From Adiantum capillus-veneris (lineage: Eukaryota; Streptophyta; Polypodiopsida; Polypodiales; Pteridaceae), in NCBI GenBank assembly GCA_014529385.2, contig CM043957.1, positions 89,618,881-89,682,880 on the forward strand: a DNA stretch of 64,000 nucleotides, given 5' to 3'. The notes below the pieces were generated by a model. The model searched no databases, was not told the origin of the DNA, and saw only the letters and a program-made list of their open reading frames with translations. A program made the position numbers and the translations under genes. Shown here piece after piece: positions 22,076 through 33,500 of this stretch (position 1 is its first letter; each line of letters opens with the position of its first letter).

Positions 22076-25000
22076 AGAAAAAGGGTCTCGCCTGATCCAA
22101 AAATAGGCGAAGCATTTTCAACGAGCTCCTTGGTAACAAAGAATGGATCAGTATGTTTTACAAAACTTGAAGATTTGAAGAGATGTGAGAAGCAATATGT
22201 GCATAATGTACAAATGTGCATGAAAAAGAGTGGGTTGCTAGAGCCTACTGAAAATGTTTTGGGTTTGTGTGAACAAGTTTCTTTTGTAGATACTATGGGT
22301 GAGCTTGATGCTATAATGAGGTCTAGTTTGCATCTTGAAAATGAAGTTGTGGAAGTTTGCTCTATGGAAATGTATCAAGTAATAGAAGCCTTTAAAGAAA
22401 TCCAAACAGTAGGCCCAGAAGTCCATGTTGAAACTAAATACAAGAGTGTAGCAAAGAAGGTGAAACCAGTAGCTTCGCCCTTACCACCCAACAACAGGGA
22501 AAAGATTGAACAGGCTTCTTTACAACCAAGTTTGCGGAATCCTAAAAAGATCGGGCATACCTTCACAAAGGAGTCTTTTCAAGAGTTGCAGATTGGTTGC
22601 GAGGAGTTTCTAACACAGGAGGAGACAAAGTGCTTCAAAGAAATGCTTTCAAAGCATGGTAAGGCTTTTGCATTTGAGCCACATGAGATAGGATGTGTTG
22701 ATCCTTATATTGTAGCTCCTATGGTAATTTTCACAATACCTCATGTGCCTTGGAATCTGCGGCCTATTCCGGTTCCAAAGGCTCATTTGCCAAAGTTAGT
22801 AGAGCTACTGAATGAGAAAATCAAAATGGGAATCTTGGAGCCTTCTTGTGCTCCATACTCAAACAGGTGGTTCACAGTTCCAAAGAAGAATGGTTCTCTA
22901 CGCTTCATCCAAGATATGCAACCAGTGAACAAGGTTACAATTAGAAATGTAGGAACAGGTCCAATTGTGGATGAATTTGCAGAGGCGTTTGCAGGGAGGG
23001 CAATCTACTCAATGGGGGATCTCTACTCAGGGTATGATCAATTTCAGCTTGCAATCGAAAGCAGAGACTTGACAACCATGAGGACACCTTTGGGTTTGGT
23101 AAGGATGTGTACCTTACCACAGGGAGCAACCAACTCGGTTGCACATATGATGAATGGGATGAATAAGGTCTTACGTGACTTTATTCCTCAAATCACAATG
23201 CCTTTCATTGATGATTTGCCTATCAAAGGATGTGAAGAAAATGACAAAGATGAAGCTTTGGATCTCAAGGGATGTCGCAAGTTTGTGGTAAATCACATAA
23301 ATGATTGTGATAAAAATTTGTCTAGGTTGGAAGAAGTGAATCTTACATTGTCAGGGAAAAAGTCTATGTTTGGTGTCAAAGAAGTGCTCATTGTGGGGCA
23401 CATGTGCGGGCCATATGGTAGGAAACCTTGTCCATCAAAGGTAGATGCCATCCAAAGAATGAAAGAAACATGCACTAGCATCACTGAGGTTAGAAGGTTT
23501 CTGGGAGCATGTGTCTTCTATGTTATTTGGATTCCACATTATGCACATGTAGCTGATCCTCTTTATCAGCTGCTTAGAAAGAATCAAAAGTTTAAATGGA
23601 CAGAAGCACATGTAAAATCCATGAAAAAGCTAAAGGAGTTACTCCAGTAAGCAACGACTTTAAGAAAGGTAGACTATGAGTGTCAAAGGCCAGTGATTGT
23701 GACAGTAGATACCAGTCCTACAGGGATTGGATGGGCAATAGGGCAAGATGACAAAGAAGGACACAAGTATGTGGTAAGATTTGGAGCAAAGGTACTAAGT
23801 GCTCGCCAAAGAAACTATCCACAGATAAAGAGAGAGTTATGGGGTATGGTTACAACCTTGAAAAGTGGGAAAGAGTACCTAATTGGTGCATGTGTGGTTG
23901 TAGAAACAGATTGTCTACCACTTCTTGGGATGATTACAAGCTGCTCAACACCAGACATTGCTATGTTGCGGTGGATTGCCTACATTAAGTCCTTAAATCC
24001 GGAGTTTAAGCACATTGCAGGTAAAGACAATACAGTGGCAGATATGCTATCAAGGGCAAGGTATGAAGATGAGTCACAAATGATTGATGAGGGAGATGAT
24101 GTAGGCACAAAATTCTATTCTATCTCTCATGTCAAAGGTAACAATGTCTGCATGATTAATTCACTTGAATTGTTCTTGAAAGATCTTTATGAAGGTGATT
24201 GGCTTTCTATTGGAAGGTACTTGAGTACTCTAACAAAACAGGATGATTGGTCTGAACATGAATTCAAGAGGATACGCAGGAAAGCATATGGTTACTTTCT
24301 GAGGGATGGTTACTTGTGGAAGCATCCTAAACAAAAGGGTGCTACACCACAAAGGGTTATATGTAAAAAAGAGACTCAAGTAAAGCTCATGCAAGAGTTT
24401 CATGAGAGTCTATGGGCTGGACACAGGGGTGTGTGGGCAACCTTCTCCAAGTTGAAAGAAAAATACTGGTGGAAGGGTATGTATAAAGATGTATCTCAGT
24501 TTGTAGAGTCATGTGTAACTTGTCAAATGTATTCAAATGTTCGACATCGTGATGGATTGCACCCTACATATCCACTAGCCATGCACTATAAATGGATTGT
24601 GGATCTAGTCACGATGCCTTTAGGACTCTGGCAAATGAGATACTTGGTTCTTGCACGAGAGGACCTAACTAATCAGGTTGAAGGAAGAGCATTAAGAGCT
24701 AAGACCACAGAAGCTGTGTGCAAATTCCTTCTTGATGAGGTGATTTGCCGTTATGGTTGTGTGGGAAAAATCACTGCAGATCGAGGTGAACTAGATGCCG
24801 AAGAAGCAAGGGAGTTCTTTTCTAGATTAGGAATCAAGATTTCTCTTACTACAGCTTACAACCCTGAAGGCAATGGAAAGAGTGAAAGAGGGCACCCTCC
24901 TATCATCAAAGCTTTGGCCAAGACTTGCGAAGGAAGAGTTGGTGAGTGGCCAAAACTGTTACCATATGCTTTATGGGCTGATCGTACAACACATAGCTCA

Positions 25001-25579
25001 GTAACTGGATACATGCCTGCGGAGCTAATGTATGGTCAAAAGCCAGTGATGCCGATTGAAGATACAATTCCCACATGGAATGTACTACCTTGGCAAGAGG
25101 GGCTTAGCAGGGAAGATCTCCTTGCATTGCGCATAAGGCAACTAGAGAGAAGACCTGGAGACATCGATGCTGCAAAAGAACGACTCAAAAATGCAAGATT
25201 GAAAAACAAGGACTACTTTGATAAGCGACATCGGCTCAGGAGCAAAGCAATTGACAAAGGTGACTGGGTTTTAGTGTATGATAGTAGCCTTGATAACCAA
25301 CACACAGTCATGCGTAAGTTTTCAAAAAGATGGTTTGGACCATATGTTGTAAAACATGTGCATGAAAATGCTACTTACAGCTTGTCTGAACTAGATGGCA
25401 CAGAAGTAAAGATTCCCATTGCAGGAAAAAGGATCAAAATGTTTAAGAGAAGAGGAGACAATGATCTAGAAAATGTTGATGAGGAAGAAGAGCAAAACAC
25501 AGGTGAAGATCAAAGTGAAAATGAAGCTCTGGAATCATCCAGTGAAGATGAAAGCAAGGAAGATGTACAAGAGGGTTGA
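22076..25579 (+). pseudogene. Element 2 pol: RT, RNase H, integrase (one in-frame stop)
   Basis: Open from 22076 to a TAA at 23648-23650, then open in the same frame to 25579. RT has SNRWFTVPKKNGSLRFIQD, GDLYSGYDQFQ and the catalytic block FIDDLPI (about 23207). RNase H follows the stop: VTVDTSPTGIGWA (Asp), KRELWGM (Glu), VETDCLPLLGM (Asp), GKDNTVADMLSRA (Asp). Integrase has the zinc-binding H...CVTCQ (about 24520) and core residues in WIVDLV, ITADRGELD and GNGKSERGH. I count 34 residues between the second Asp and the Glu. The tail after about 25260 is the integrase C-terminal domain, ending in an acidic segment. There is no second RNase H, so this is not a Tat element. The single stop disables the fusion, but catalytic residues are kept. 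Confidence 0.85.
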
Positions 25580-25620
25580 TCTTACAAAGAAATAATTTGG
25601 CACATACCGGAGGATGTGCA

Positions 25621-25642
25621 GGTTTAGAGGGGGTGGATGTCG
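25621..25642 (+). promoter_or_regulatory. Polypurine-tract-like site of element 2
   Basis: 'ggtttagagggggtggatgtcg' follows pol by about 40 bp, and a closely similar phrase (tttcagaggggatggatatcg) occurs at 58622-58642 in element 5. In gypsy elements the purine tract primes plus-strand DNA and directly precedes the 3' LTR, whose TG start would be at 25643. Confidence 0.5.
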
Positions 25643-26462
25643 TGCTGTGACATGTACATAGTGGGAACACATGCTACAAGAGTTATCTTGTAACTTTTTA
25701 GATACATAATTATATTTCCTATAATGTACATATGCATATGTAAGTATAAAAATAAGCTTTCTATCTCATCTTATTATTTATCTCAAGGGTAATGTATTCT
25801 TACTTTACCATCAAAAAATACTATGGGAAAAGTGTCAATAGCTCCACCTCTTTAACTTGGGGCAAAAAGCATTGATTCTTTCTTTCTACCATTTCATTAT
25901 TATCTCACACCCTATCTAGATCCTATATCTAGGGTAATTTCCAATCTATATATATTCTATGTATTTTTCATATTTTTCTTATATTTCTTTTTAAATAGCT
26001 ACTAGGAGGGAATCAAATCCTAGTGGGACACTAGGTGGCATGATTTCAAAGATACACTTATTTTAATGCATTATTGCAAGCATGGTTACAAAACTTTGTC
26101 AAGGAGAAATGTCATGCTTTCATATGGCATGAGGTGTCCTTGGGAATTAAATGAAAGTCAAGGCTAAGGAGACCACATGAAGACTTTTGCTGCCATAAAT
26201 GGACCCTATTTTGATGAATTTTTTACACAAGGTTCCAATCCGAATTGGAGAATGATTTTAAAATGAAAATCGTAGCTAATGAGCTGAAGTTTCTGTCCAT
26301 ATTTTTACTTTTTTATTTGGAGCTACGGTTGAGGAGATATGATCAAAATACTGGACCCCACTCTGCCTACATCATGCAGGGACAGCTCATTTCCAACTTT
26401 TCCAATTCCTGTTCACACTGGCTCCTCTCTTCTTGTGTAAACCCTTGTGGGTTCCCTTCACC

Positions 26463-26470
26463 TATAAAAG
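26463..26470 (+). promoter_or_regulatory. TATA-box-like element
   Basis: TATAAAAG in the context 'cacctataaaaggggacc', upstream of a likely transcribed leader with a short ATG frame and a GTAAG splice-donor-like site near 26748. A similar arrangement occurs at 36675. Confidence 0.45.
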
Positions 26471-26806
26471 GGGACCTCTTCTTCCTTGGAAGGAACTCAA
26501 GCATTCAAGCCATTGATGAGAGGAATTCTCGAGGGAGTGAGTAGTAATGCCTAATTGTACTTAGCCATTAACATAAGCCCAAGCCTACACTTTCTCCTAG
26601 AGGGAGACTAGCCATTCTTACAACAAGCTAACCTTGGAAGATCAACTCTAATCAAAGAAGGTCTTACACTTGGTGTATCAATCAAAGTGGAATTCTCCAC
26701 TCTTCTTCTCTCTCTCATCAATAATGGTGCCGAAGGGTTTCAAGTAAGATGTGTTCTACATTGATGTTTTCTTGATTTCTTGTTGTTTTCATTTTCATCT
26801 CTAATC

Positions 26807-26928
<122 letters not shown>

Positions 26929-27117
26929 CTAATCTCATCTCCTTAACCAAGCCTATCTCTCTCATTCTTAGTAATTCATCCTCTCTAGGTTCTCTTTGCT
27001 ACAGGTACATCTCTCCCCGCAGTATCCTTATTGCCTACGGGCAAGAATAGGGCTTGGGAGGGAAACTTCTCATCTCTTCACTTCTCTCATATCTACATTT
27101 CTCACATACTATCCTAG

Positions 27118-27336
27118 ATGAATAACCCACATGATGATCATTTCTATCGCTTTCACTCTGTACGATCTATTAGAATTAACGTATGGATTAGCCGTAAAAT
27201 ACACTTTCAACAACGTATAGTGTTTCTCTTTGGCCCAGAAAGGCTCAATGAAATACTTCTATCACCGGATCCCATCATACTACCTCTCATAGACTATAAC
27301 TTTTCTTTTGACATAAGCGTAGTTATCTTGTTATGA
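27118..27336 (+). CDS. Small ORF A of a repeated leader ORF family, 72 codons
   Basis: It starts at ATG and ends TGA; the TGA overlaps the ATG of ORF B (ATGA at 27333-27336). The C-terminal half contains FLFGPERLNEILLSPDP, then ILPLIDYNFSFD and hydrophobic VVILL. It aligns along its length with ORF B (shared LFG..RLN.I..S..P.ILP.I.Y..S.D) and with a partial copy at 29497-29590 in the leader of element 3. I recognise no domain. No membrane segment or signal peptide is clear, though the last six residues are hydrophobic. It could be a real leader peptide, a captured coding fragment, or a DNA repeat that happens to be open. Confidence 0.4.
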   Translation: MNNPHDDHFYRFHSVRSIRINVWISRKIHFQQRIVFLFGPERLNEILLSPDPIILPLIDYNFSFDISVVILL

Positions 27337-27545
27337 ACCAAGAGGATTTGTACACACAATTAATCCCAATCACTAGACAAAATATATATATTATGGTAAG
27401 CACAAAACTACAATTCCAAAGAACAATTCGTAGCCTATTTGGCCAGCCAAGATTGAATGCCATTAACTCATCCATTAACCCTTTCATATTACCCATGATA
27501 CGATATGACCATAGCCTTGATGTTTTCATCTTCGTATTGTTTTGA
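27333..27545 (+). CDS. Small ORF B of the same family, 70 codons
   Basis: The ATG overlaps the stop of ORF A by four bases. It contains RSLFGQPRLNAINSSINP, then FILPMIRYDHSLDV and ends IFVLF. It aligns with ORF A without large gaps (offset 215 bp), so the two are a tandem duplication that diverged at the DNA level while keeping both frames open. Function is unknown. Confidence 0.4.
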   Translation: MNQEDLYTQLIPITRQNIYIMVSTKLQFQRTIRSLFGQPRLNAINSSINPFILPMIRYDHSLDVFIFVLF

Positions 27546-27699
27546 CATTCTCTTTTGCGTTCTTTCTTTGTGTGTGTGAATGCAAGAGAGAAAGAGTGTG
27601 TCTTCTTTGATTGCACTTCTTTCCAAACCCTATTCTTCATGGCATCTATAGTTTAACTCCTTCATATAGTTTTTGTTGAGTTCTCTCACAAACTCTCAC

Positions 27700-27749
27700 A
27701 GCCATAAGCCCGGTGCTTTCCTGGCAAGACCGCAAATTTCTCGACACCG
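27700..27749 (+). repeat. Conserved LTR-terminus motif
   Basis: 'cacagccataagcccggtgc' followed by 'tttcctggc' and a GACA end. Close copies occur at 55885-55943 and 60735-60791, where they mark the 3' ends of the element 5 LTRs. It therefore marks the end of a related LTR here. Confidence 0.55.
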
Positions 27750-27888
27750 TGATCCCACTGGAGGATGGTAGTCACCTCAGAATCTGATCCTTTCTTTTAC
27801 AATATAAGTGGTTGTTTACAAGGTGGTATTTTGTAGCCTCCCTTACCAGCCACTATTTCTGGCCCTTATTGTACCCTTCAGGACATTC
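27750..27888. other. Short spacer
   Basis: DNA between the LTR-end motif and the RNase H fragment. No signal seen. Confidence 0.3.
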
Positions 27889-28225
27889 TCATGTATCTAA
27901 GAAGCTGATGATATCAGGCATAACATCGCTACCTTGAAAGAGGGGTAGTTTTAGTTTAAGTGCTCCTATGGGAACGTCTTGTATTCTTTCCTTGGCTAGA
28001 GCATCTACCTCTTGATTTTTTGTCCTAGGGACATGAAATAATTTCACTGCTTCAAACTTTCTTAAAAGATCCTTAACTTGGCGTAGTTGACCAAGTAAAA
28101 CTTGATTTCTACAAACCCAAGTTCCATTTATCTGCTTTATCAAAAGCAGAGCATCGCCAAACACATTTAGGTGTTGAATCCCCTGCAAAATACATTGTTC
28201 CAATCCAAGAATTAAAGTCATTGGA
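27889..28225 (-). pseudogene. Fragment of a Tat-type second RNase H
   Basis: The minus-strand frame reads LILGLEQCILQGIQHLNVFG, then GDALLLIKQINGTWVC and LFHVPRTKNQEVDALAKERI. This is the centre and C-terminus of the archaeal-like RNase H seen intact in element 3 (NEAEYDTLLHGLKM...GDALLIVKQI). The start of the domain is missing and homology ends abruptly near 28222, so it is a truncated scrap. The orientation is opposite to elements 2 and 3. Confidence 0.75.
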
Positions 28226-28819
28226 GAGGGGGAATGGGGAACACACACCGCCACACACACAATGGCCCCTATATAGCTCAGGGTATTCACAACACCCCTG
28301 TCCTCTCGAAAACACCTTCAAAAAAAGCAACTCACACTAGCAGGGCCTCGCTTGCACTTCGCCCAACGCACACATGCTTTGCACAATCAGCAAATAGCGA
28401 TCACACCGATATTGCTCGCTTCCAGTTCTTCCACAACTCAACACCTCTCTCTCTTTCTCTCTCACACATACGGGGGGCCCGGGGGACGCTGTTAACCCTC
28501 ACGCATATTCCTATCACCTACGACGGACATTGTATTATTTATTTGGTAGAGTCAGGTATCGGGCTTGTCGGTCCAATAGGAAAAGGGTAAGAGTGATCGC
28601 CGATGAGAGACACACTCTAACTGGAACATTCAAGGGATTAGTTGGCTAAGCATGGGTGCCCAAGTGTGAATGGGGCGAGCTCATATAAAAGTCAACTAAA
28701 CCTAAAATTCACTTATTCTCTCATTTGTACAATCTTCTTCATCTATCTCCATCTCTATCTCTCATTTGTCAACTATCTCCATCTTCTTCTTCTTCATCTC
28801 CTTGTGTGTGTGTGTATGC

Positions 28820-28907
<88 letters not shown>

Positions 28908-29131
28908 GAATGCAATCGAGCATTGTGGCGGCACGACGACAGCGAGGCGGTTGAGCGCGGCATAGCGGCATCCCTCTCTTCTTCGCGGCGAGGAATCCTC
29001 CACGACAGGAAGTGTAGAGCGGTGAATGACACACCAACGCCATCTTTGAGCTTACTAGTTTAGGCTTGTTGTGTGCTTGGAGCCATTTGTGGCTCGCACA
29101 CGGTGTATCGGCAAGTTCCTTGCATTGACAC
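28226..29131. other. Stretch without recognisable gene, with (GA)n and a TATA-like box
   Basis: No coding homology. It holds TATAAAAG at 28684-28691 and about 41 GA units at 28822-28904, followed by a GC-richer stretch. The layout resembles an LTR or leader (promoter, then GA run). It ends where the 5' LTR of element 3 begins. Confidence 0.4.
28822..28904. repeat. (GA)n microsatellite, about 41 units
   Basis: An uninterrupted run preceded by (TG)n. It is nearly the same length as the run at 6100-6182. Confidence 0.95.
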
Positions 29132-29493
29132 TGATAGCCGTTTTTTGGCTTTCCATAGTGGCCATAGTAAGCTACCTCACCCTATTAAATCACTCAAACA
29201 CTGTGGTTACCCTCACCCTTTCACTGTATATAGGTGCGTGTGAATTAGGGGACTTCTCCTATATCTCCTTACTGGAATAAGAAACCCTCAATTAGCTAGT
29301 CATTGGGCTAGTTGAGCCAAAAAATATAAAATATAAAAAATATAAGTATATTATGGCCCATGAGTATGTAAATATTTCTTTGTATATAAAGCCTAAATAA
29401 AAGATTTTTTCATAATTATTTTGGTATTTATTTAAATATTTCTACCTAGGTGTGTGTTATTTAAGCTCTGTACATTGCCTCACCATTACCACA
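29132..29493 (+). repeat. Element 3 5' LTR, 362 bp
   Basis: Ends TG...CA. It contains TATATAAA at 29383-29390 and AATAAA at 29396-29401. Compared by eye with the 3' LTR there are about 10-11 substitutions and one A-rich indel, roughly 3% divergence. A typical primer-binding site right after it is not recognised. Confidence 0.9.
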
Positions 29494-29674
29494 AAGAGCA
29501 GGAGAAATTCTCGCGTCACCAAACCCTGTCATTCTACCTCTTATTGATTATCATAGGTCATTTGATGTGAATATTTTTATTTTGTTGTAGAATAGAGTGC
29601 AATTTAGAAAATATTATTGTGTAAATATTTTAAAGAAAGAAAAAACAAAAACGCGTCACTTTGAAATCAATTCA
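29494..29674 (+). other. Element 3 leader with a partial copy of the small ORF family
   Basis: From 29497 one frame reads GEILASPNPVILPLIDY followed by HRSFDVNIFILL and a stop. This matches the C-terminal half of small ORF A at 27118-27336, and the match also holds at DNA level. The copy lies between LTR and gag, so the ORF family belongs to retroelement leaders. Confidence 0.6.
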
Positions 29675-30556
29675 ATGGAGAGCCAACGCCAAATGTCTGG
29701 ATATACTCTTTTCTTTGGAGAGCCTGGAGAGGATGCATAATTATTTTTAGCAAATTTCAAGATGTCTTGCCGTATCAAGAGGATAATAACTAATCAAGAA
29801 CGTGTAGAAATGTTTGAGGTGGTCCTTAGGAAAGATGCTAGTACTTGGTTTGACTCTTTGCCTGAGGAAGTTAAGGGGAATTACACAGAAGTTTTGAATC
29901 GTTTCAAGAAATACTTCTTTGATCCCCAAAACACTCAAAAATTATGGCAAGACATTGTTTCTCATAAGCAAAAAGACTTAGATGACTACTACTTGTACAA
30001 GCAAGAGTTTCTACGTCTTTGGGCTCTATGGATACGAAATGTTGCTAACCCTGGTGATGGTGCAGAATTTCTAAAGAAGGAGAGGTTCATAGCCGGACTC
30101 TTTCCTGACCTTAAGGTAAAAGTTGAGGCGGGTGCACCTGCTACTTTTGATGCAGCGGAAACTAGGGCTGCTGAGAAGTATAGGAAACTCAAGTGCTTAA
30201 GGGGAGAGGTTCCAATAGAAGGTCTTAGACCCAAAGGTAAGTCACAAGCATCAACATCTAGGGAGCTTCCTGAGGTAACGGCGGAAGTAATTGAGAAGTT
30301 AAACGAATCTTTAAGCAGCCTGTCAATTCACCTTGCACAAGCTGTAGGTCCAAAGAGAGAAGCAAAGAAGTCAGAAGAGAGAGAGCCACGAACTAGGAGA
30401 GTCTTGCAATGTTGGAATTGCGGAGAGTCTGGACATGGGATGTATAATTGTCCTTGGCCCCGTGGAGAGCCAGGGAGACCTAACTTGAATTACCCAGTGA
30501 TGAATGCAGGAGAAGGAGCTGGCCAAATGGACCAAGACCACCTCCACAAGGGGTAG
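29675..30556 (+). pseudogene. Element 3 gag
   Basis: The frame opens with ATG at 29675 (MESQRQMSGYTLFFGEPGED) and meets an in-frame TAA at 29738-29740. It then continues open through a retrotransposon gag domain (WFDSLPEEVKGNYTEVLNRF, then DLDDYYLYKQEFLRL) to a CCHC knuckle CWNCGESGHGMYNC near 30412-30453. The frame changes after the knuckle: pol-frame coding with a Pro-rich segment is visible from about 30505. Gag would form the particle and bind RNA. The stop and the frame change inactivate this copy. Confidence 0.85.
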
Positions 30557-30597
30557 GAGTTCCACCTTTGCCAGATCCAAATGTGCATGTGGTATAG

Positions 30598-33500
30598 GTG
30601 ACAAACTCAAATGAGGTTGACATGGAAGCAAATGGCATTAAGCGTGGCCGAGGAAAAGGTAAAGAGAAAGAGGGTGTCCCATCACAGAGTGACCATGGAC
30701 AAGGCAAGAAGGCAAAGGAGACCAAGGAAGCTAAGAGGACTCGACGTCGTATCAATCTCCAAGACTTCCCTCTTGGACATGGTATGGCTCCATACAACCT
30801 GTTGGAAGACATGCGAGGTAAGGGTCCTGATATCTCATGGCCTCAGTTTCTTGCATTATGCCCACAAGTTAGGAGGGATTTAACAAAGGCAGTTAGCACT
30901 AGGAGAAAGGTAAAAGATAGTTTTCCTGTTGTAAAAATTGCACATGCTGAAATGAACGAGGATATTACACCTATGCTAGATTGTTACATAAAAGGAAGAT
31001 TGGTTAGGAAAGGTCTAGTGGATGGGGGTGCACAAATTTGCATCATGACAGAAGGGCTCATGCAAAGACTAGGCATGCACATCCATGAGACACCTGAAAT
31101 CAAAGTCAAGATGGCAAACAATAGCAAGGCTAGGTGTGTAGGCATTTGTAAAAATGTCTTTGTAGAGGCCTTTGGCATTAAGAAAGCGGTGGATTTTTAT
31201 GTTATGTCGACCAAGGGAAGTGGTTATCCATTTATCCTAGGAAGACCATGGCTAATGAAAATGCAAGCTTTGCAGGATTGGGAGAGTGGGAAATTAATTT
31301 GCAGGAATGACAATCATAAGAAGGTTGTCTTTGACATGAAGGAGCAACGCCAAGAGGAGCTCCATGAAGAATCATCTCAAAGTGAGACGGAAGAAGGTTG
31401 GACCGATAGCACTTCAAAAGAAGAAAGTAGCGGCAGCATTACTGAAGAGGAGTCTTCCATCGAAGTCATGGGGGTAAGGTTTAAGCCAAGCAACCAAGAG
31501 ACCTCTTGTCAAGGCTTGGAGGAGGTAGGTCCTCAAGAGAACGAAGGTGTTCAAGATGAAGGGATGTTGGAAGGTATGCTATCAACAACACTTACAAAGG
31601 ATGAAAGAGAGGAGTTCAAATGTGTGCTAAGGAAGTTTCCTAGGCTTTTTGCTAAAGACTACACCGATGTGCGTGGAGTAGATGCTGTTCAACACAAAAT
31701 TGAGTTGAAGCCAGAGGCCACACCTAAGGCTCAGAAGGTACGAAGGCTAGGAGTCATCAAGGAGCAGGCTTTACTCAAGGAGGTAAGAAAGCTTCTAGCA
31801 GCAGGTTTCATTTATCCAGTTGAGAATTCAAAGTGGGTCTCTCCCGTTGTTGTCACTCCTAAGAAAAACGAAAAGTGGAGGGTGTGTGTGGATTACCGTC
31901 CACTCAATGAGGCAACAAAAAGAGATCACTTTCCCCTCCCATTTCAGGATGAGATACTAAATGAGGTAGCTGGTCATGAGAAGTACACTGTGTGTGATGG
32001 CTACTCAGGCTACTTTCAAATAGGTATCGCATTGGAAGATCAATTGAAAACAACCTTTATCATTCCTTGGGGTTGTTATGCTTTTAGAGTCATGCCATTT
32101 GGTCTGACAAATGCTCCTGGAACATTCCAACGTTTCATGAACATGGTGTTTCAAGCATTCTTTGGAAAGTCAATTAGGGTGTTCATTGATGATTTCTGCA
32201 TTTATAGCTCAAAATCATTGCATCTACAAAGGGTAGAAGAAGGTTTAAAGAAGCTCTACGACATGGGAGGTCAACTCAACCCCGACAAGTGCCACATAGG
32301 TGAGGATGAAGTGATCTTGCTCGGTCACAAGGTTTCCTATAAAGGCATTGAGGTGGATCCTTCAAAGGCAAAGGCTCTTATTGAGCTCCCCTCACCCAAG
32401 AATCTCAAAGAGATCATATCATTCATTCAAAAAGTGAAGTATATGTCACGCTTTATTCACTTAGCTTCGGAGTTGCTTCATCCTTTGCAAAAGTTGACAC
32501 AACAAGTAGAATTTGCATGGTCTGATGAGCTTGAAGAGTATTTTTGTAACATTAAAGTAATTTTGTCAGAGCTACCAACACTCATGCCTCCTTGTTGGGA
32601 GTACACATTCTTTGTTAGCTCTAGTGTTGGAAGGGAAACAATTGGTGTTGTGTTGCTACAACAAGATCCCCACAGTACAAGGATGCGACCCATCTACTTT
32701 GCTAGTAGGGTCATGAATGCTTTGGAGAGAGACTACACAAAAGCAGAACTTATGATGCTTTCTCTCATGTTTGCGATAAGGAAGTTTAGATCCTACTTGC
32801 TCCCAAAACCTTTTGTAATCCTCACCGCAGAGAATTTGTTCCCTTGGGTGTCATCTCAAATGAATCTTAGTACTAGGATCTCAAAGTGGATTATGGAGTT
32901 GCAAGAGTTCCAATACTCTTTCAAGGTAGAAGATAGTGTGCGTGCACAATTGGCAGGGATTCTCACTTATAGGGTACATGAGAAGGAAATTAAGGTGCCT
33001 CAAGTAAAGACCCTACCATTGCCACCACCAAAAAGTAGTCCTAATGCTTTTACCTTGTTCTTTGATGGAGCTTTTCGTCGAGCCACAGGAAAAGCAGAGG
33101 GAGGGCTAGTGTTGCTCAACCCAAGTGGAGAGGTGGTCATGAAAGAGAAGGTCAATCTACCAGGTTCAACTAGCAACAATGAAGCAGAATACGACACACT
33201 ACTTCATGGTTTGAAGATGTGCATTGGCCAAGGGATAAAACGTCTCATGGTAAAGGGAGATGCACTTCTCATTGTTAAACAGATTTTAGGCATTTGGGCA
33301 TGCAAGAATGAAAGCTTAAGGACAAAAGTTCATGCCATTCGTAAGATGTTTAATCAGTTTGAAGAAGTGCAACTATATCATATTCCGAGGAAACAAAATG
33401 AAGATGCCGATTTACTTGCACAACAAGCAGTTACATGTGTTGAGAGAGAAGTGCACGTCATCATGGTGGCAGTAGCTGTCAAGCAACCGAGATACCAGGG

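Noticed and set aside
27700-27749. Candidate conserved non-coding RNA, because the phrase occurs three times
   Set aside because: Two of the three copies sit at the 3' ends of the element 5 LTRs, so an LTR terminus explains the recurrence.
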